Notes: a model not told the origin generated them from the letters alone. 64,000 bases of DNA from Schaalia hyovaginalis (GCF_014208035.1 NZ_JACHMK010000001.1:2294001-2358000); one strand, 5' to 3'; shown: positions 52,096-60,736, numbered from the stretch's first letter. A program made the numbers and translations.

Positions 52096-52325
52096 GCCTT
52101 GCTGGCGGCATCGGCGGGATTGGCTCTGGTGCGGTGAGTGGAACCTTGAGCGTTCCTTTGGCTGCTGCAATTCCAGGGTTACCAATTGCAATTGGCGTCG
52201 CAGCGGGAGTTGCCGGCGATGCGGCTACACGAACTACATACGAATATGCGACGCCCTTGGAGTGGCGCGATTGGTTTGATGAAGGAATCCGTGATGCCCG
52301 TGAGTGTGTTGGGTTCGCCTGGTGA
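51759..52325 (+). CDS. Orphan toxin C-terminus, cassette 2
   Basis: The 188-aa frame repeats the middle and C-terminal part of the upstream toxin but lacks its WXG-like export domain. It has YQSWITRNL, the same constant segment (ETAKIKARAGNPQK), and then a different glycine-rich hydrophobic tail (GGIGGIGSGAVSGTLSVPLA), ending with PLEWRDWFDEGIRDARECVG. It is thus a silent, displaced toxin module like those behind Rhs, CdiA and MafB genes. The ATG at 51759 follows the immunity-1 stop by 7 bases; whether it is translated alone is unknown. Confidence 0.7.
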   Translation: MEEAEPLADENGTITRYQSWITRNLADLSQVLDNRVLAVEDAVTARETAKIKARAGNPQKAVSAPELEAALERSTTLKKAAGLARGASEFATFAGAAFVAWDVATTEESPSARLAGGIGGIGSGAVSGTLSVPLAAAIPGLPIAIGVAAGVAGDAATRTTYEYATPLEWRDWFDEGIRDARECVGFAW

Positions 52326-53107
52326 TTTGGACCGAAATGCGAGGTAGAGAGCGGAGATCTTATGATCTGCGAGCCGTGGAACGCGGCTCGATGATTGCTG
52401 GATTTGCGCTTTTCCTTTTCTCCTACCTTGCGGCGATTGTAATCCTTAGGCAGCGGGACTCGATTGCTATCGGCACCCTTCTGCTCATGTCCTGCATGAT
52501 CTCATCGATCGCAGCAGTGAGTCTGAGCGCGATCAGTATTCTTCTCACACGAATCGGCGTGAAGAATCGCCTCGAATACGATGGCTACGGCTGGAGAATT
52601 CAAGGAAATAGGTTCGTTCACTTCTTGTCACTAGCGCAACGAGTGTCGATGCTTTCCTTTCTTCCGATCTGTCTTGTCGTTCTCTATCGATGGGTCAGTT
52701 TCGGAGAGGCAGCTTCATTCCGATGGCTGATTGCGTGCGCAGTTCTTTGTACATACACCGTGATATTAGAGCATCCGTTTATGGAGTGGCGAGTTATAGA
52801 GCCGCCGATCGTGATTCTGGACCCGGATGGTATCGAGGTTCGTCCGTTGTACGGCGAACCGGTGAGATGGGAATGGTGCGACGGTCCGGTAGTTTCTGGC
52901 TTTGTGTCCATTAGGGGGCTTTCTGTCGTGAAGACTGCGCCTCATGCATCAGGGGTCGATTCGGTGATCATGGAGGCGGGCGCGATGACCCCCTCTCAGC
53001 TGGAAGCACTCATCATCCACTTCTCTCAACACCCTGAGGATCGTTCGCTTCTCGGCAGCCAGAAGGGCAAGAACCTACTCACCTCACTGATGAAGGTTCC
53101 ATGGTGA
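52322..53107 (+). CDS. Immunity-like membrane protein, cassette 2
   Basis: The GTG at 52322 overlaps the orphan-toxin stop (GTGA). The 261-aa protein has the same plan as the first immunity-like protein: four membrane helices (MIAGFALFLFSYLAAIVIL, LLLMSCMISSIAAVSLSAIS, LACAVL-region around residue 140), a soluble part (EPPIVILDPDGIEVRPLYGE) and the constant tail HFSQHPEDRSLLGSQKGKNL. Its membrane part differs clearly from that of cassette 1, in step with the different toxin tail, as expected for cognate pairs. Confidence 0.65.
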   Translation: MIWTEMRGRERRSYDLRAVERGSMIAGFALFLFSYLAAIVILRQRDSIAIGTLLLMSCMISSIAAVSLSAISILLTRIGVKNRLEYDGYGWRIQGNRFVHFLSLAQRVSMLSFLPICLVVLYRWVSFGEAASFRWLIACAVLCTYTVILEHPFMEWRVIEPPIVILDPDGIEVRPLYGEPVRWEWCDGPVVSGFVSIRGLSVVKTAPHASGVDSVIMEAGAMTPSQLEALIIHFSQHPEDRSLLGSQKGKNLLTSLMKVPW

Positions 53108-53110
53108 GGA

Positions 53111-53671
53111 ATCAGTGATTCTCCAAGCACCTATCACGTCTCGTAAATGATCGGTAGCCGTATTCGGGGGACGTCCGATCCCTTCCTGCAACCGCCTACC
53201 ACGACATTGGGAGAGCCGGTACTTGACCGTTGCATCCGTGGAATGCGTCGAATAATGCGTTCACCCGATACGCCTGAACGAGTTCCGCACAGGTGAGGGG
53301 CATATGCGCCACCGGCCGTCAATGCTGGCGAGGTGTCCCCAATACCCGGCACGACCTGGCGACAAGGGTCGGCGCTTCGGCCAGCACCGGTGCGGAGTTC
53401 CACGGTACGAGTATCACGTGTTCTCCGAGTCCACATACTCGCGAATGACGAGGGCGAACGCCTCGAGACGACGTACTGACATCCATCTGTACACCCCTGG
53501 AACGACTCGATGAGCGATTATAAAGGCTGCGTGAGAGGTACTGCACGGACGATGATCCGCAAGACGGCGTCGCGATGCTCTCAGCTCGTGAGAGTGTGCT
53601 GCATGCGGGACTTCATGAAGGAAGAGGATACTGGCGTCGGTCCGAGGGCGCGCTCAGCGAGGAACCTGGTC
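53111..53671. other. Gene-free island end
   Basis: No credible gene is seen in these ~560 bases on either strand. The composition is less GC-rich than in the core genome and short frames (for example 53304-53513) have no ribosome-binding site or recognisable domain. It may hold decayed remnants of another cassette. It ends next to the panD stop. Confidence 0.5.
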
Positions 53672-54112
53672 TCAGCCCCTCACGCCGGAGGACTTCAGAC
53701 CGAGCTCCTTCGCGCGGGCCGACTCCTCGGGCACGGCCCCCGCATCGTCGCCCGCCTCGACCAGGCGGTTCTCCTCATCGACGAAGGCGACCGCGGGCTT
53801 CCAGCCGCGGACCCTCGACTCGGGCACCTGGCAGTAGGCCATGATGATGACGAGATCCCCGACGCTCACGAGGTGCGCGGCGGCCCCGTTCAACTGCACG
53901 ACCCCCGATCCCCTCCGCCCGGCGATCGTGTACGTCGTCAGGCGATTGCCGTTGTCGATGTCGGCGATATCGACCTGCTGGCCGGGAACGATGTCAGCGG
54001 CGTCGAGGAGGTCCTCATCGATCGTGACCGAACCGACGTAATGCAGGTCGGCGCCGGTCACTTTCGCGCGGTGGATCTTGCCCTGGATCATCGGGCGCAT
54101 GACCTCACTCAC
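53672..54112 (-). CDS. panD: Aspartate 1-decarboxylase
   Basis: PanD makes beta-alanine for pantothenate. The 146-aa pro-enzyme has the self-cleavage site Gly-Ser in [20 protein letters not shown], which yields the pyruvoyl group, plus [20 protein letters not shown] and [20 protein letters not shown]. The C-terminus ([17 protein letters not shown]) is a somewhat longer tail; a near copy lies at 48300. The GTG start at 54112 overlaps the panC stop by 8 bases. It closes the operon ydbS-ydbT-DUF2520-panC-panD. Confidence 0.95.
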   Translation of the reverse strand: MSEVMRPMIQGKIHRAKVTGADLHYVGSVTIDEDLLDAADIVPGQQVDIADIDNGNRLTTYTIAGRRGSGVVQLNGAAAHLVSVGDLVIIMAYCQVPESRVRGWKPAVAFVDEENRLVEAGDDAGAVPEESARAKELGLKSSGVRG

Positions 54113-55028
54113 CGGCGCGCTCCTTCAGGACCAGGGCCGTGTTGTCGATGAGGCGCGTCGTCCCCACCCGCGCGGCGACGAGCAGCCTCGCCGGGCGCCC
54201 GCCACCGGCCGCGCCCGTCACTCGGGCATGGTCCTCCTCGGCGCCGAGGGCGACGCCGGCAGTCGCGGCGAGAACCGTGAAAGTCCCCTCGTCCACCAGC
54301 GCCACGTAATCGATGTCGATGCCGCCGGCGTCCTCGAGCACCTCGACGACCGCCGCCACGGCCTCGTCGGCCGAGGCCCCCTTCGCTCCAGCCTCGGCCC
54401 CGGCGCGCAGGCCGGCCGAAAGAGAGCGCGCCCGGATCCGCTCCTCCTCGGAGAGGTAACGATTGCGGCTCGAGAGCGCGACACCGTCCTCATCGCGGAC
54501 GATCGGCACGCCCTCGACCTTGACGGGCACGTCGAGCTGGGCGAACACGTGACGGAGCACCGCGAGCTGCTGGGCGTCCTTCTCGCCGAAGAAGGCCACA
54601 TCCGGGCGCACCAGGCCCATGACTTTCGTGCAGATGAGCGCGACGCCGGCGAAGTGGGTCGGACGGGAAGCGCCTTCGAGGACCTTGGCGATCGGACCCG
54701 GATCGATCGACACGTCGATCGGCTCCGGATAGGCGTCCTCGGGCGCGGGCGCCCAGACGAGGTCGGCGCCGACCGTGGCCAGCGCGTCCATATCCGCCTC
54801 GAGGGTGCGCGGATAGGCGTCGAAGTCCTCGCCGGGGGCGAACTGGGTCGGATTGACGAAGATCGTGACGACGACGTGGTCGCCCGCCTCCTTCGCGCGC
54901 TTGACGAGCTCGAGGTGCCCGGCGTGAAGGGCGCCCATCGTCATGACGAGCGCACGACGGCCGCGCAGGGCGGCGAGGGCGCGGGCGAGTTCGTCTCTGG
55001 TGCGGGTGAGGACGGGTCTTTGCGTCAT
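54105..55028 (-). CDS. panC: Pantothenate synthetase (pantoate-beta-alanine ligase)
   Basis: PanC joins pantoate and beta-alanine with ATP. The 307-aa protein has the HIGH-type motif in [38 protein letters not shown], the pantoate loop [17 protein letters not shown] and the KMSKS-like [15 protein letters not shown]. The start at 55028 gives [15 protein letters not shown]; the long open frame upstream lacks any domain. A tandem repeat lies 72 bp upstream. The next gene, panD, overlaps it. Confidence 0.96.
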   Translation of the reverse strand: MTQRPVLTRTRDELARALAALRGRRALVMTMGALHAGHLELVKRAKEAGDHVVVTIFVNPTQFAPGEDFDAYPRTLEADMDALATVGADLVWAPAPEDAYPEPIDVSIDPGPIAKVLEGASRPTHFAGVALICTKVMGLVRPDVAFFGEKDAQQLAVLRHVFAQLDVPVKVEGVPIVRDEDGVALSSRNRYLSEEERIRARSLSAGLRAGAEAGAKGASADEAVAAVVEVLEDAGGIDIDYVALVDEGTFTVLAATAGVALGAEEDHARVTGAAGGGRPARLLVAARVGTTRLIDNTALVLKERAGE

Positions 55029-55099
55029 ACCCCCATTGTGCTGCCCTTCGCCGCGCAATCCCACTCCGGAGAGAGTTCCCTCGGCCACTTCCGCATCCC

Positions 55100-55143
55100 C
55101 TCGCCGACGAAAGGTGATGACCTCGCCGACGAAAGGTGATGAC
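55100..55143. repeat. Two tandem 22-bp repeats upstream of panC
   Basis: The unit ctcgccgacgaaaggtgatg followed by ac occurs exactly at 55100-55121 and 55122-55143, with a partial third copy (ctcggcgg) behind. On the minus strand it reads GTCATCACCTTTCGTCGGCG repeated in tandem. It lies in the DUF2520-panC gap and may be a regulator site or a slippage product. Confidence 0.7.
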
Positions 55144-55180
55144 CTCGGCGGGAAAAGAGGGGGAGGGGCGGCGGAGGGGC

Positions 55181-56065
55181 TCAGTCCTCGCTTTCCAGCA
55201 GGGCCGTGCGCATCGCGTCGGCCTCGCGCTCGCCGATCCGCCCGCGCTCGACCAGCAGTTCGATCGCCTCGCGGGCGCGCGACACGTAAGCGGCATGCGC
55301 CCTGGCGCCCCGATCGCCGAGGGCGAGGGCGTGCTCGCGCACGCAGGCCGAATCCGCCGGGGCGAAAGGAGCGCCCAGAGCGCCTTCGCCCTCGTCGACG
55401 GCCCACGTCGCCGCATCGGGGAGGATGCGCGAGACGAGATCCGGCCCGCCCTGGACCCCCGAGGATTCAAGGGCGTCCAAGCATTCGACGACCGAGGAGA
55501 CGACGCCCGCGACGCCGAGGGTGAGCGAGGCGTGGACGGCCGCTCGCGCCTCCTCGCCCACGACCACCGGTTCTCCGCCCATTTCGACGACGAGGGCCTG
55601 GGCGATCGGGAGGAAGGGCGCGGGCGCCGTGACGAGGAAGGGCGCGCCCGCGAAACGCTGGAGATCGATGCTCCACCCGGTCAAGCGCAGAACCGGATGG
55701 ATCGCGAGGGGGATCACCCCCGCGGCCCGGGCCGGCTCGAGGATGCCGGTCCCGTAGGGGCCGGCAAGATGGACGAGGATCTGCCCCATCCGCCATGCGC
55801 CGAGATCGGCCAGACCCGACACGAGGCCCGCGATCTCGGCGTCGGGAACGGCGAGGACGACGAGTTCGGAGCGCCCGATCACCTCTTCGAGCGAGAGGAC
55901 CGGGACGCCCGGCAAGAGGATGTCGGCGCGTTCGATCGTCTCGGCGCTCTTGGCCGCCACGCCGACGATCTGATGACCGGCCGCACGCAGAGCCGAGCCG
56001 ATGATCGGACCGGCCGTCCCCATGCCGATGATGCCGACGCCGAGGCGCCCTTCCGGGTCCTTCAC
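55181..56065 (-). CDS. DUF2520 / Rossmann-like NAD(P)-binding protein
   Basis: The 294-aa protein has an N-terminal Rossmann fold (LGVGIIGMGTAGPIIGSALR), a conserved middle (LVHLAGPYGTGILEPARAAG, IHPVLRLTGW) and a helical C-terminal DUF2520 domain (VHASLTLGVAGVVSSVVECL). It resembles ketopantoate reductase-like or pyrroline-carboxylate-reductase-like proteins. Its constant place before panC in actinobacteria suggests a role in pantoate supply. The GTG start overlaps the PH-domain gene by 4 bases. Confidence 0.85.
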   Translation of the reverse strand: MKDPEGRLGVGIIGMGTAGPIIGSALRAAGHQIVGVAAKSAETIERADILLPGVPVLSLEEVIGRSELVVLAVPDAEIAGLVSGLADLGAWRMGQILVHLAGPYGTGILEPARAAGVIPLAIHPVLRLTGWSIDLQRFAGAPFLVTAPAPFLPIAQALVVEMGGEPVVVGEEARAAVHASLTLGVAGVVSSVVECLDALESSGVQGGPDLVSRILPDAATWAVDEGEGALGAPFAPADSACVREHALALGDRGARAHAAYVSRAREAIELLVERGRIGEREADAMRTALLESED

Positions 56066-57711
56066 TCCCGGGCCCCCTCACGGGCGTCGAGAGCCGCCAC
56101 GACCCTTGTCATCCACTTCTCCGGCGGCTCGCTCGCACGACGGATCCGCGCGCGTTCACGCAGTTCGCCGACCAGCTCAGCCGCCGCATCGCCGCCGGCG
56201 TGGCGCACGACCGCCGGAGTGGACCCTGGGACGATCTCGGCGTGGACGTCCACGAGGCCCCGCCTGCGCTCCCACGGGCCCTGAGTGATCGAGGCCGATT
56301 GCAGGCGCTCGACGGGAATCACCGAGGTCGAGTGCGTGAGCCAGCCGTCGCGGATCACCAGGCTCGTGCCGGTCAGGGCGAAGGCCCGGCGCCGACGGGC
56401 CAGCGGGTCGAAGATCGCGGCGCCGGCCGGGATCGGGGTGAAGCCCTGATCCGCGCCTTCACCGCGAAGAGCGGCCTCGATGAAGGCCCTCGGATCCTCG
56501 ACGCCGAGATCGCGGATGACGAGCCAGAGCGCGAGCTCGGCGTCCTGCCGCGTCCCGACCGGCAAGAGGACCTCCGCGCTCGACGAGCGCGAACCCGACG
56601 AGTCCGAGGTCCCCGCATAGCCCGCCTGGGTGACCGTCACCCGGTACCAGCCCATGCGGCGCCACAGCCAGGGCTGCACGACGCGCACCGCGTGCACGCG
56701 CCGCGGCGGCACGGTCTGCGATCGGGTCTCGAGCAGGCCCGCGCGGGTGCGGATCCCGTCGGGCGACACCGCGGCCGTGAAGTTGAACTCCCCCGCGAAG
56801 CGCGACCACAGGAGGGAAACGCCGGCCAGGGCTCCGACCGCCGCGGGCGCGAGGGCCGTCAGCCCGGCCGGCCCCAGCATGTAGACCGCGACGCCGAGCC
56901 CGACCGCCCCGGCGAGTGCGAAGAGGACGCCGATGACCATCCCCATGTTGAGGACGAGGGAGCCGATGAGCCTCGGTATCGGAACCGTGTAGAGGACCCG
57001 TTCGGGGGCGACCGGAGCGGAGGCGGACGAGAGGGCCGACGGCGCGGGGGCGGAGGATTCATCGGAGGGGCCGAGCGCGCCCTCCGAGGACTCCGAGGAC
57101 TCCGAGCCCAAGGAATCGGGGTTCGAGCGGGCCTCATGGCCCGTCGGGCCGGAATCGGCCGGCACGACCCCCGCCGCGCGCGCGAGGATCTCCGCGCGCA
57201 GCGCCTCGAGCTCGGCGGTCCTCAGGTATCCGAAGGAGAGGTTCGAGTCGGCCCCGCCTGCGACCTCGATGTTGAGGCGCCCCAACCCGAAGATGCGTCC
57301 GAGCAGGGGATGCGACACGTCGACCGCCTGGATCCGGTCGAGTCGCGCATGCTTGAGGGTGCGCATGAGGATCCCCGAGCGGTAGTAGACGCCGGATCCG
57401 ACGACTGCGAATCGGGCCGCCCTCCACGCGAGCCAGGAGTAGACGACGGCCGCCACGAGGAAGAGGACGAGGGCCCCGAAGGCCAGGAGGACGACGACGA
57501 TGATCCCGAGATCGCGGGCGAAGTCGGAGTCCACGACGTCCACGACGATGTCGATGTTCTGGTAGAAGATGATCGCCGCGAGCACCGCGAGCGCCTTCCA
57601 GGCGTTGATCACCGGCGAGATCGGGTGCAGGCGCCGCCACTGGTCGTCGGGCACGCCGCCCTCGGCGGCGCGCACCCTCGGCGCCGCCGTCCGGTCCTGG
57701 TTCCGAGCCAT
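56062..57711 (-). CDS. Bacterial PH-domain membrane protein (YdbT-like)
   Basis: The 549-aa protein holds two or three bacterial PH_2 domains separated by membrane helices: VINAWKALAVLAAIIFYQN and VVVLLAFGALVLFLVAAVVY at the start, PH-core segments GSGVYYRSGILMRTLKHARL with RIQAVDVSHPLLGRIFGL, then a Ser/Ala/Pro-rich linker (~200-240), more helices, and RLQSASITQGPWERRRGLVD near the end. Such YdbT proteins work with YdbS in the membrane; in Bacillus they help to resist some antimicrobial peptides. The ATG overlaps the preceding gene by one base. Confidence 0.9.
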   Translation of the reverse strand: MARNQDRTAAPRVRAAEGGVPDDQWRRLHPISPVINAWKALAVLAAIIFYQNIDIVVDVVDSDFARDLGIIVVVLLAFGALVLFLVAAVVYSWLAWRAARFAVVGSGVYYRSGILMRTLKHARLDRIQAVDVSHPLLGRIFGLGRLNIEVAGGADSNLSFGYLRTAELEALRAEILARAAGVVPADSGPTGHEARSNPDSLGSESSESSEGALGPSDESSAPAPSALSSASAPVAPERVLYTVPIPRLIGSLVLNMGMVIGVLFALAGAVGLGVAVYMLGPAGLTALAPAAVGALAGVSLLWSRFAGEFNFTAAVSPDGIRTRAGLLETRSQTVPPRRVHAVRVVQPWLWRRMGWYRVTVTQAGYAGTSDSSGSRSSSAEVLLPVGTRQDAELALWLVIRDLGVEDPRAFIEAALRGEGADQGFTPIPAGAAIFDPLARRRRAFALTGTSLVIRDGWLTHSTSVIPVERLQSASITQGPWERRRGLVDVHAEIVPGSTPAVVRHAGGDAAAELVGELRERARIRRASEPPEKWMTRVVAALDAREGARE

Positions 57712-58238
57712 CACAGGCCCGCCAGCTCTGCCGTGCCGCGCTCCGAGAGCATGTCGCGCAGGCGGGCCGCCTCGAGGCTCGGCACGCCGTTGAGGGTGCC
57801 GCTGGTCTCGGCCGACGCCGTGTGGAGCTTGATCTCGGCGATTCCGAAGGCCCGGGCGATCGGCCCCTCGGAGACCTCGACGTACTGGATCCGCCCGAAG
57901 GGGATGAGCGTGAGGCTGCGGAACATGATGCCCTTGCGGATGAGGAACTCGTCCTCGGCGAGGGCGTACCCCATCGCCTTCACCTGGCGCGGGATGAGCC
58001 ACAGGGTCCACAGGGCGAGCACGGCGAGGACGCCGACCGCGATCCAGAACCACTCGGACGCCTTGAGGGCGAGGGCGAGCGCGCCGATGAGGAAGGGCGC
58101 GAAGGCGATGATCGCCGAGATGACCCGGACGCGGATGAGGCTCGTCGAGACCGGGAGGAATTCCACATCCGAGGGCGCCATGGGATCCGAAGGAGCGGCG
58201 GGCGGCGTCTGCTCGGAGACGAATCGTGCATCAGTCAT
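57711..58238 (-). CDS. Bacterial PH-domain membrane protein (YdbS-like)
   Basis: The 175-aa protein has two membrane helices (VISAIIAFAPFLIGALALAL and WFWIAVGVLAVLALWTLWLI) and one PH_2 domain (YALAEDEFLIRKGIMFRSLT, LIPFGRIQYVEVSEGPIARA). It is the usual short partner of the YdbT-like protein encoded next. It opens the minus-strand operon that ends with panD, and is divergent from the response-regulator gene. Confidence 0.9.
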   Translation of the reverse strand: MTDARFVSEQTPPAAPSDPMAPSDVEFLPVSTSLIRVRVISAIIAFAPFLIGALALALKASEWFWIAVGVLAVLALWTLWLIPRQVKAMGYALAEDEFLIRKGIMFRSLTLIPFGRIQYVEVSEGPIARAFGIAEIKLHTASAETSGTLNGVPSLEAARLRDMLSERGTAELAGL

Positions 58239-58323
58239 CGAAGAGCCTTCCTGGGTCGATGTCCGGGACTCCTCATTGTTCCACAGTCCGATTCCTCCGA
58301 TCCGCCCTCATATTCCCACTCGG

Positions 58324-58349
58324 CATCCAGGAAACATCCAGATTCATCC
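58324..58349. promoter_or_regulatory. Triple direct repeat, likely response-regulator operator
   Basis: CATCCAG at 58324, CATCCAG at 58335 and CATCC at 58345 are spaced 11 and 10 bases apart, the helical-turn spacing used by OmpR/PhoB-type regulators. They lie 14-40 bases before the start of the regulator gene, so autoregulation, or control of the divergent ydbS operon, is likely. Confidence 0.65.
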
Positions 58350-58363
58350 TCGAGAATTGACCC

Positions 58364-59074
58364 ATGCCACGCCATGACACCGAAGGGGAAGCCCGTCTTC
58401 TCGTCGTCGACGATGAACCGAACATCCGCGACCTCCTCGCCTCCTCGCTCCGCTTCGCGGGCTTCGACGTCCTCACCGCCGAGGACGGTCAAACCGCCTA
58501 CCGCAAAGCGACCGACGAGTCCCCCGACCTCATCGTCCTCGACGTCATGCTCCCCGACATGGACGGCTTCACCGTCACCCGCCGCCTCCGCGAGGCCGGC
58601 ATCCAGATCCCCGTCCTCTTCCTCACCGCCCGCGACGACATGCGCGACAAGATCCAGGGCCTCACCGTCGGAGGGGACGACTACGTGACCAAGCCCTTCG
58701 GCCTCGAAGAGGTCGTCGCCAGGATCCGCGCAATCCTGCGCCGCACCATCGGAACGGACGAGGACGACGGCAAGCTCCGCGTCGCCGACCTCGTCATCGA
58801 CGAGGACGCGCACGAAGTCACCCGCGCCGGCATCGGCATCGACCTCAGCCCCACCGAATTCAAACTCCTGCGCTACCTCGTCATCAACGAGGGCCGCGTC
58901 GTCTCCAAGATGCAGATCCTCGACCACGTCTGGGAATACGACTGGGACGGCGAGGTCGCGATCGTCGAGTCCTACATCTCCTACCTGCGGCGCAAGCTCG
59001 CCGTCGAAGGGGCCTGCGGAGAACTCATCCACACCAAACGCGGAGTCGGCTACATCCTCCGCGCAGAGGACTGA
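58364..59074 (+). CDS. OmpR/PhoB-family response regulator
   Basis: The 236-aa protein has a receiver domain (VVDDEPNIRDLLASSLRFAG; phosphorylated Asp in LIVLDVMLPDMDG; Lys in DDYVTKPFGLEEVV) and a winged-HTH output domain (IDLSPTEFKLLRYLVINEGR, YISYLRRKL, IHTKRGVGYIL). It resembles the TcrX/TrcR/PrrA group of actinobacteria. The sensor gene begins 3 bases downstream. A triple direct repeat precedes it. Confidence 0.95.
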   Translation: MPRHDTEGEARLLVVDDEPNIRDLLASSLRFAGFDVLTAEDGQTAYRKATDESPDLIVLDVMLPDMDGFTVTRRLREAGIQIPVLFLTARDDMRDKIQGLTVGGDDYVTKPFGLEEVVARIRAILRRTIGTDEDDGKLRVADLVIDEDAHEVTRAGIGIDLSPTEFKLLRYLVINEGRVVSKMQILDHVWEYDWDGEVAIVESYISYLRRKLAVEGACGELIHTKRGVGYILRAED

Positions 59075-59077
59075 TCC

Positions 59078-60658
59078 GTGTCACCGGGCCCGCTCGGATA
59101 CTTCAAGAGCTTCTGGGCGAGACGCCCCCTGTCCGGGCAGCTCGTCGCACTCATCACGGTCCTCCTCGCCCTCGGCCTGGTCATGTCCGGCACGGTCATG
59201 CTCGGCCTCCTCCAGCGCCACCTCGTCTCCCAGGTCGACGAGCAGCTCAGGTCCGCGACCTCCTCCGTCCTGTCCAGCGGCGAGGGCGTCTTCCGCGACG
59301 GCGAATCGGCCCTGCCCACCCTCTACTACATCCGGGGCTCCTTCACCGGGCGCCCCGACACCGTCTACTATTACCGGGGCACCCTCGAGCAGTCCGGGAC
59401 GCCGCGGATCCCCCGGCTCCTCACCATCGGGCAAGAACCCGACACCGAGGACGGCATGACCCACCCCATCACCGTCTCCTCGAGCAAGCACGGCTCCAAC
59501 TGGCGGGCCGCCGCCTTCCCCGTCTACTCCAACGAGGACGGCGCGATCCTCGGAGTCGTCACCATCGCCCTGCCCCTCACCGACGTCCAGCGCACCCTGC
59601 GCACCACCGCCGTCTACTTCACCATCGCCGGCATGGTCATCGTCATCCTCGGCGCCTACCTCGGCTCGACCCTCGTGAGGCGCTCGCTCCTCCCCCTGCG
59701 CTCCATCGAATCGACGGCGGGCAAGATCGCGGCGGGGGACCTCACCCAACGCGTCGCCCCCCAACCGCCCACCACTGAAGTCGGCTCCCTCGCCCTCTCC
59801 CTCAACGCGATGCTCACCCAGGTCGAGCAGTCCTTCCAGGCCCGTCAAACCTCGGAGCGCAAGATCCGCCGATTCGTCTCCGACGCCTCCCACGAACTCC
59901 GCACCCCGCTCGCCGCGATCTCCGGCTACTGCGAGCTCTACTCCATGGGCGGAGTCCCCGAGGACCGCGTGCCCGAAGTCATGGGGCGCATCCAATCCGA
60001 GTCCACCCGGATGGCCGCCCTCGTCGAAGACCTCCTCACGCTCGCGCGCCTCGATGAGGGCCGCCCCCTCGACTTCACCGAACTCGACCTGGTCAAACTC
60101 GCCGACAACGCGGCCTTCGACCTCCAGGCCCTCGACCCCACGCGCTCGGTCGGCCTGCGCGGGCTCGGACCCGGCGCCCACAAACCGCCCATGACGCTCA
60201 TCGTCACCGCGGACCGCGACCGGATCCAGCAGGTCTACACCAACATCATCGGCAACATCGTGAGATACACGCCCGAGGGCTCCCCCGTCGAGATCGCACT
60301 CGGGAGGACGGCCTCTTCGGCGGTCGTCGAGTTCCGGGACCACGGCCCCGGCATCGCCGAGGACGACCGCTCCAAGGTCTTCGAGCGCTTCTACCGATCC
60401 GACAGCTCCCGCGCCCGGTCCCACGGCGGCTCCGGCCTCGGGCTCGCGATCGTCTCCTCCATCCTCTCGGCCCACAAGGGCGAGGCGAAGCTCACCAAGA
60501 CCAAGGGCGGCGGGCTCACCGTGCGCATCGAGCTGCCCCTCGACGCGCACCGCGGCCCCGAGCCCGCCTCCACGACGAGCGCCTCGCCCGGGGCGAGCCG
60601 CGCCGCATCGCCCTCGTCCCCCGAGGACCATGGCGAGAAGGCGCCACCGAACGAGTGA
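59078..60658 (+). CDS. Sensor histidine kinase
   Basis: The 526-aa protein (GTG start) has two membrane helices (~20-46 and ~182-204) around a ~135-residue extracellular sensor region, a HAMP domain (PLRSIESTAGKIAAGDLTQR), the H-box FVSDASHELRTPLAAISGY, and the ATPase boxes NIIGNIVRYTPEGSPVEI, DHGPGIAEDDRSKVFERFYR and GGSGLGLAIV. A Ser/Pro-rich tail ends the protein. It should phosphorylate the regulator encoded just upstream. The sensor region matches no known fold by eye. Confidence 0.95.
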   Translation: MSPGPLGYFKSFWARRPLSGQLVALITVLLALGLVMSGTVMLGLLQRHLVSQVDEQLRSATSSVLSSGEGVFRDGESALPTLYYIRGSFTGRPDTVYYYRGTLEQSGTPRIPRLLTIGQEPDTEDGMTHPITVSSSKHGSNWRAAAFPVYSNEDGAILGVVTIALPLTDVQRTLRTTAVYFTIAGMVIVILGAYLGSTLVRRSLLPLRSIESTAGKIAAGDLTQRVAPQPPTTEVGSLALSLNAMLTQVEQSFQARQTSERKIRRFVSDASHELRTPLAAISGYCELYSMGGVPEDRVPEVMGRIQSESTRMAALVEDLLTLARLDEGRPLDFTELDLVKLADNAAFDLQALDPTRSVGLRGLGPGAHKPPMTLIVTADRDRIQQVYTNIIGNIVRYTPEGSPVEIALGRTASSAVVEFRDHGPGIAEDDRSKVFERFYRSDSSRARSHGGSGLGLAIVSSILSAHKGEAKLTKTKGGGLTVRIELPLDAHRGPEPASTTSASPGASRAASPSSPEDHGEKAPPNE

Positions 60659-60736
60659 CACGCACCACCGGAAGTGCTACTTCCCCCGCAAGTGGCTACG
60701 ATTCACGCCGTATTCCCTATCCAGGAGTGAGTCGTT

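Larger units (their letters stand above)
51662..53108 (+). repeat. 91-bp constant tail of the immunity-like genes, two copies
   Basis: Positions 51662-51752 and 53018-53108 differ at only three bases and encode the constant C-terminus of both immunity-like proteins. Together with the 220-bp toxin blocks they bracket each variable toxin-tail/immunity stretch (50774-51661 and 52096-53017). Confidence 0.85.

Noticed and set aside
53304-53513. Small plus-strand gene before panD
   Set aside because: No ribosome-binding site, no domain, irregular composition; treated as gene-free spacer.
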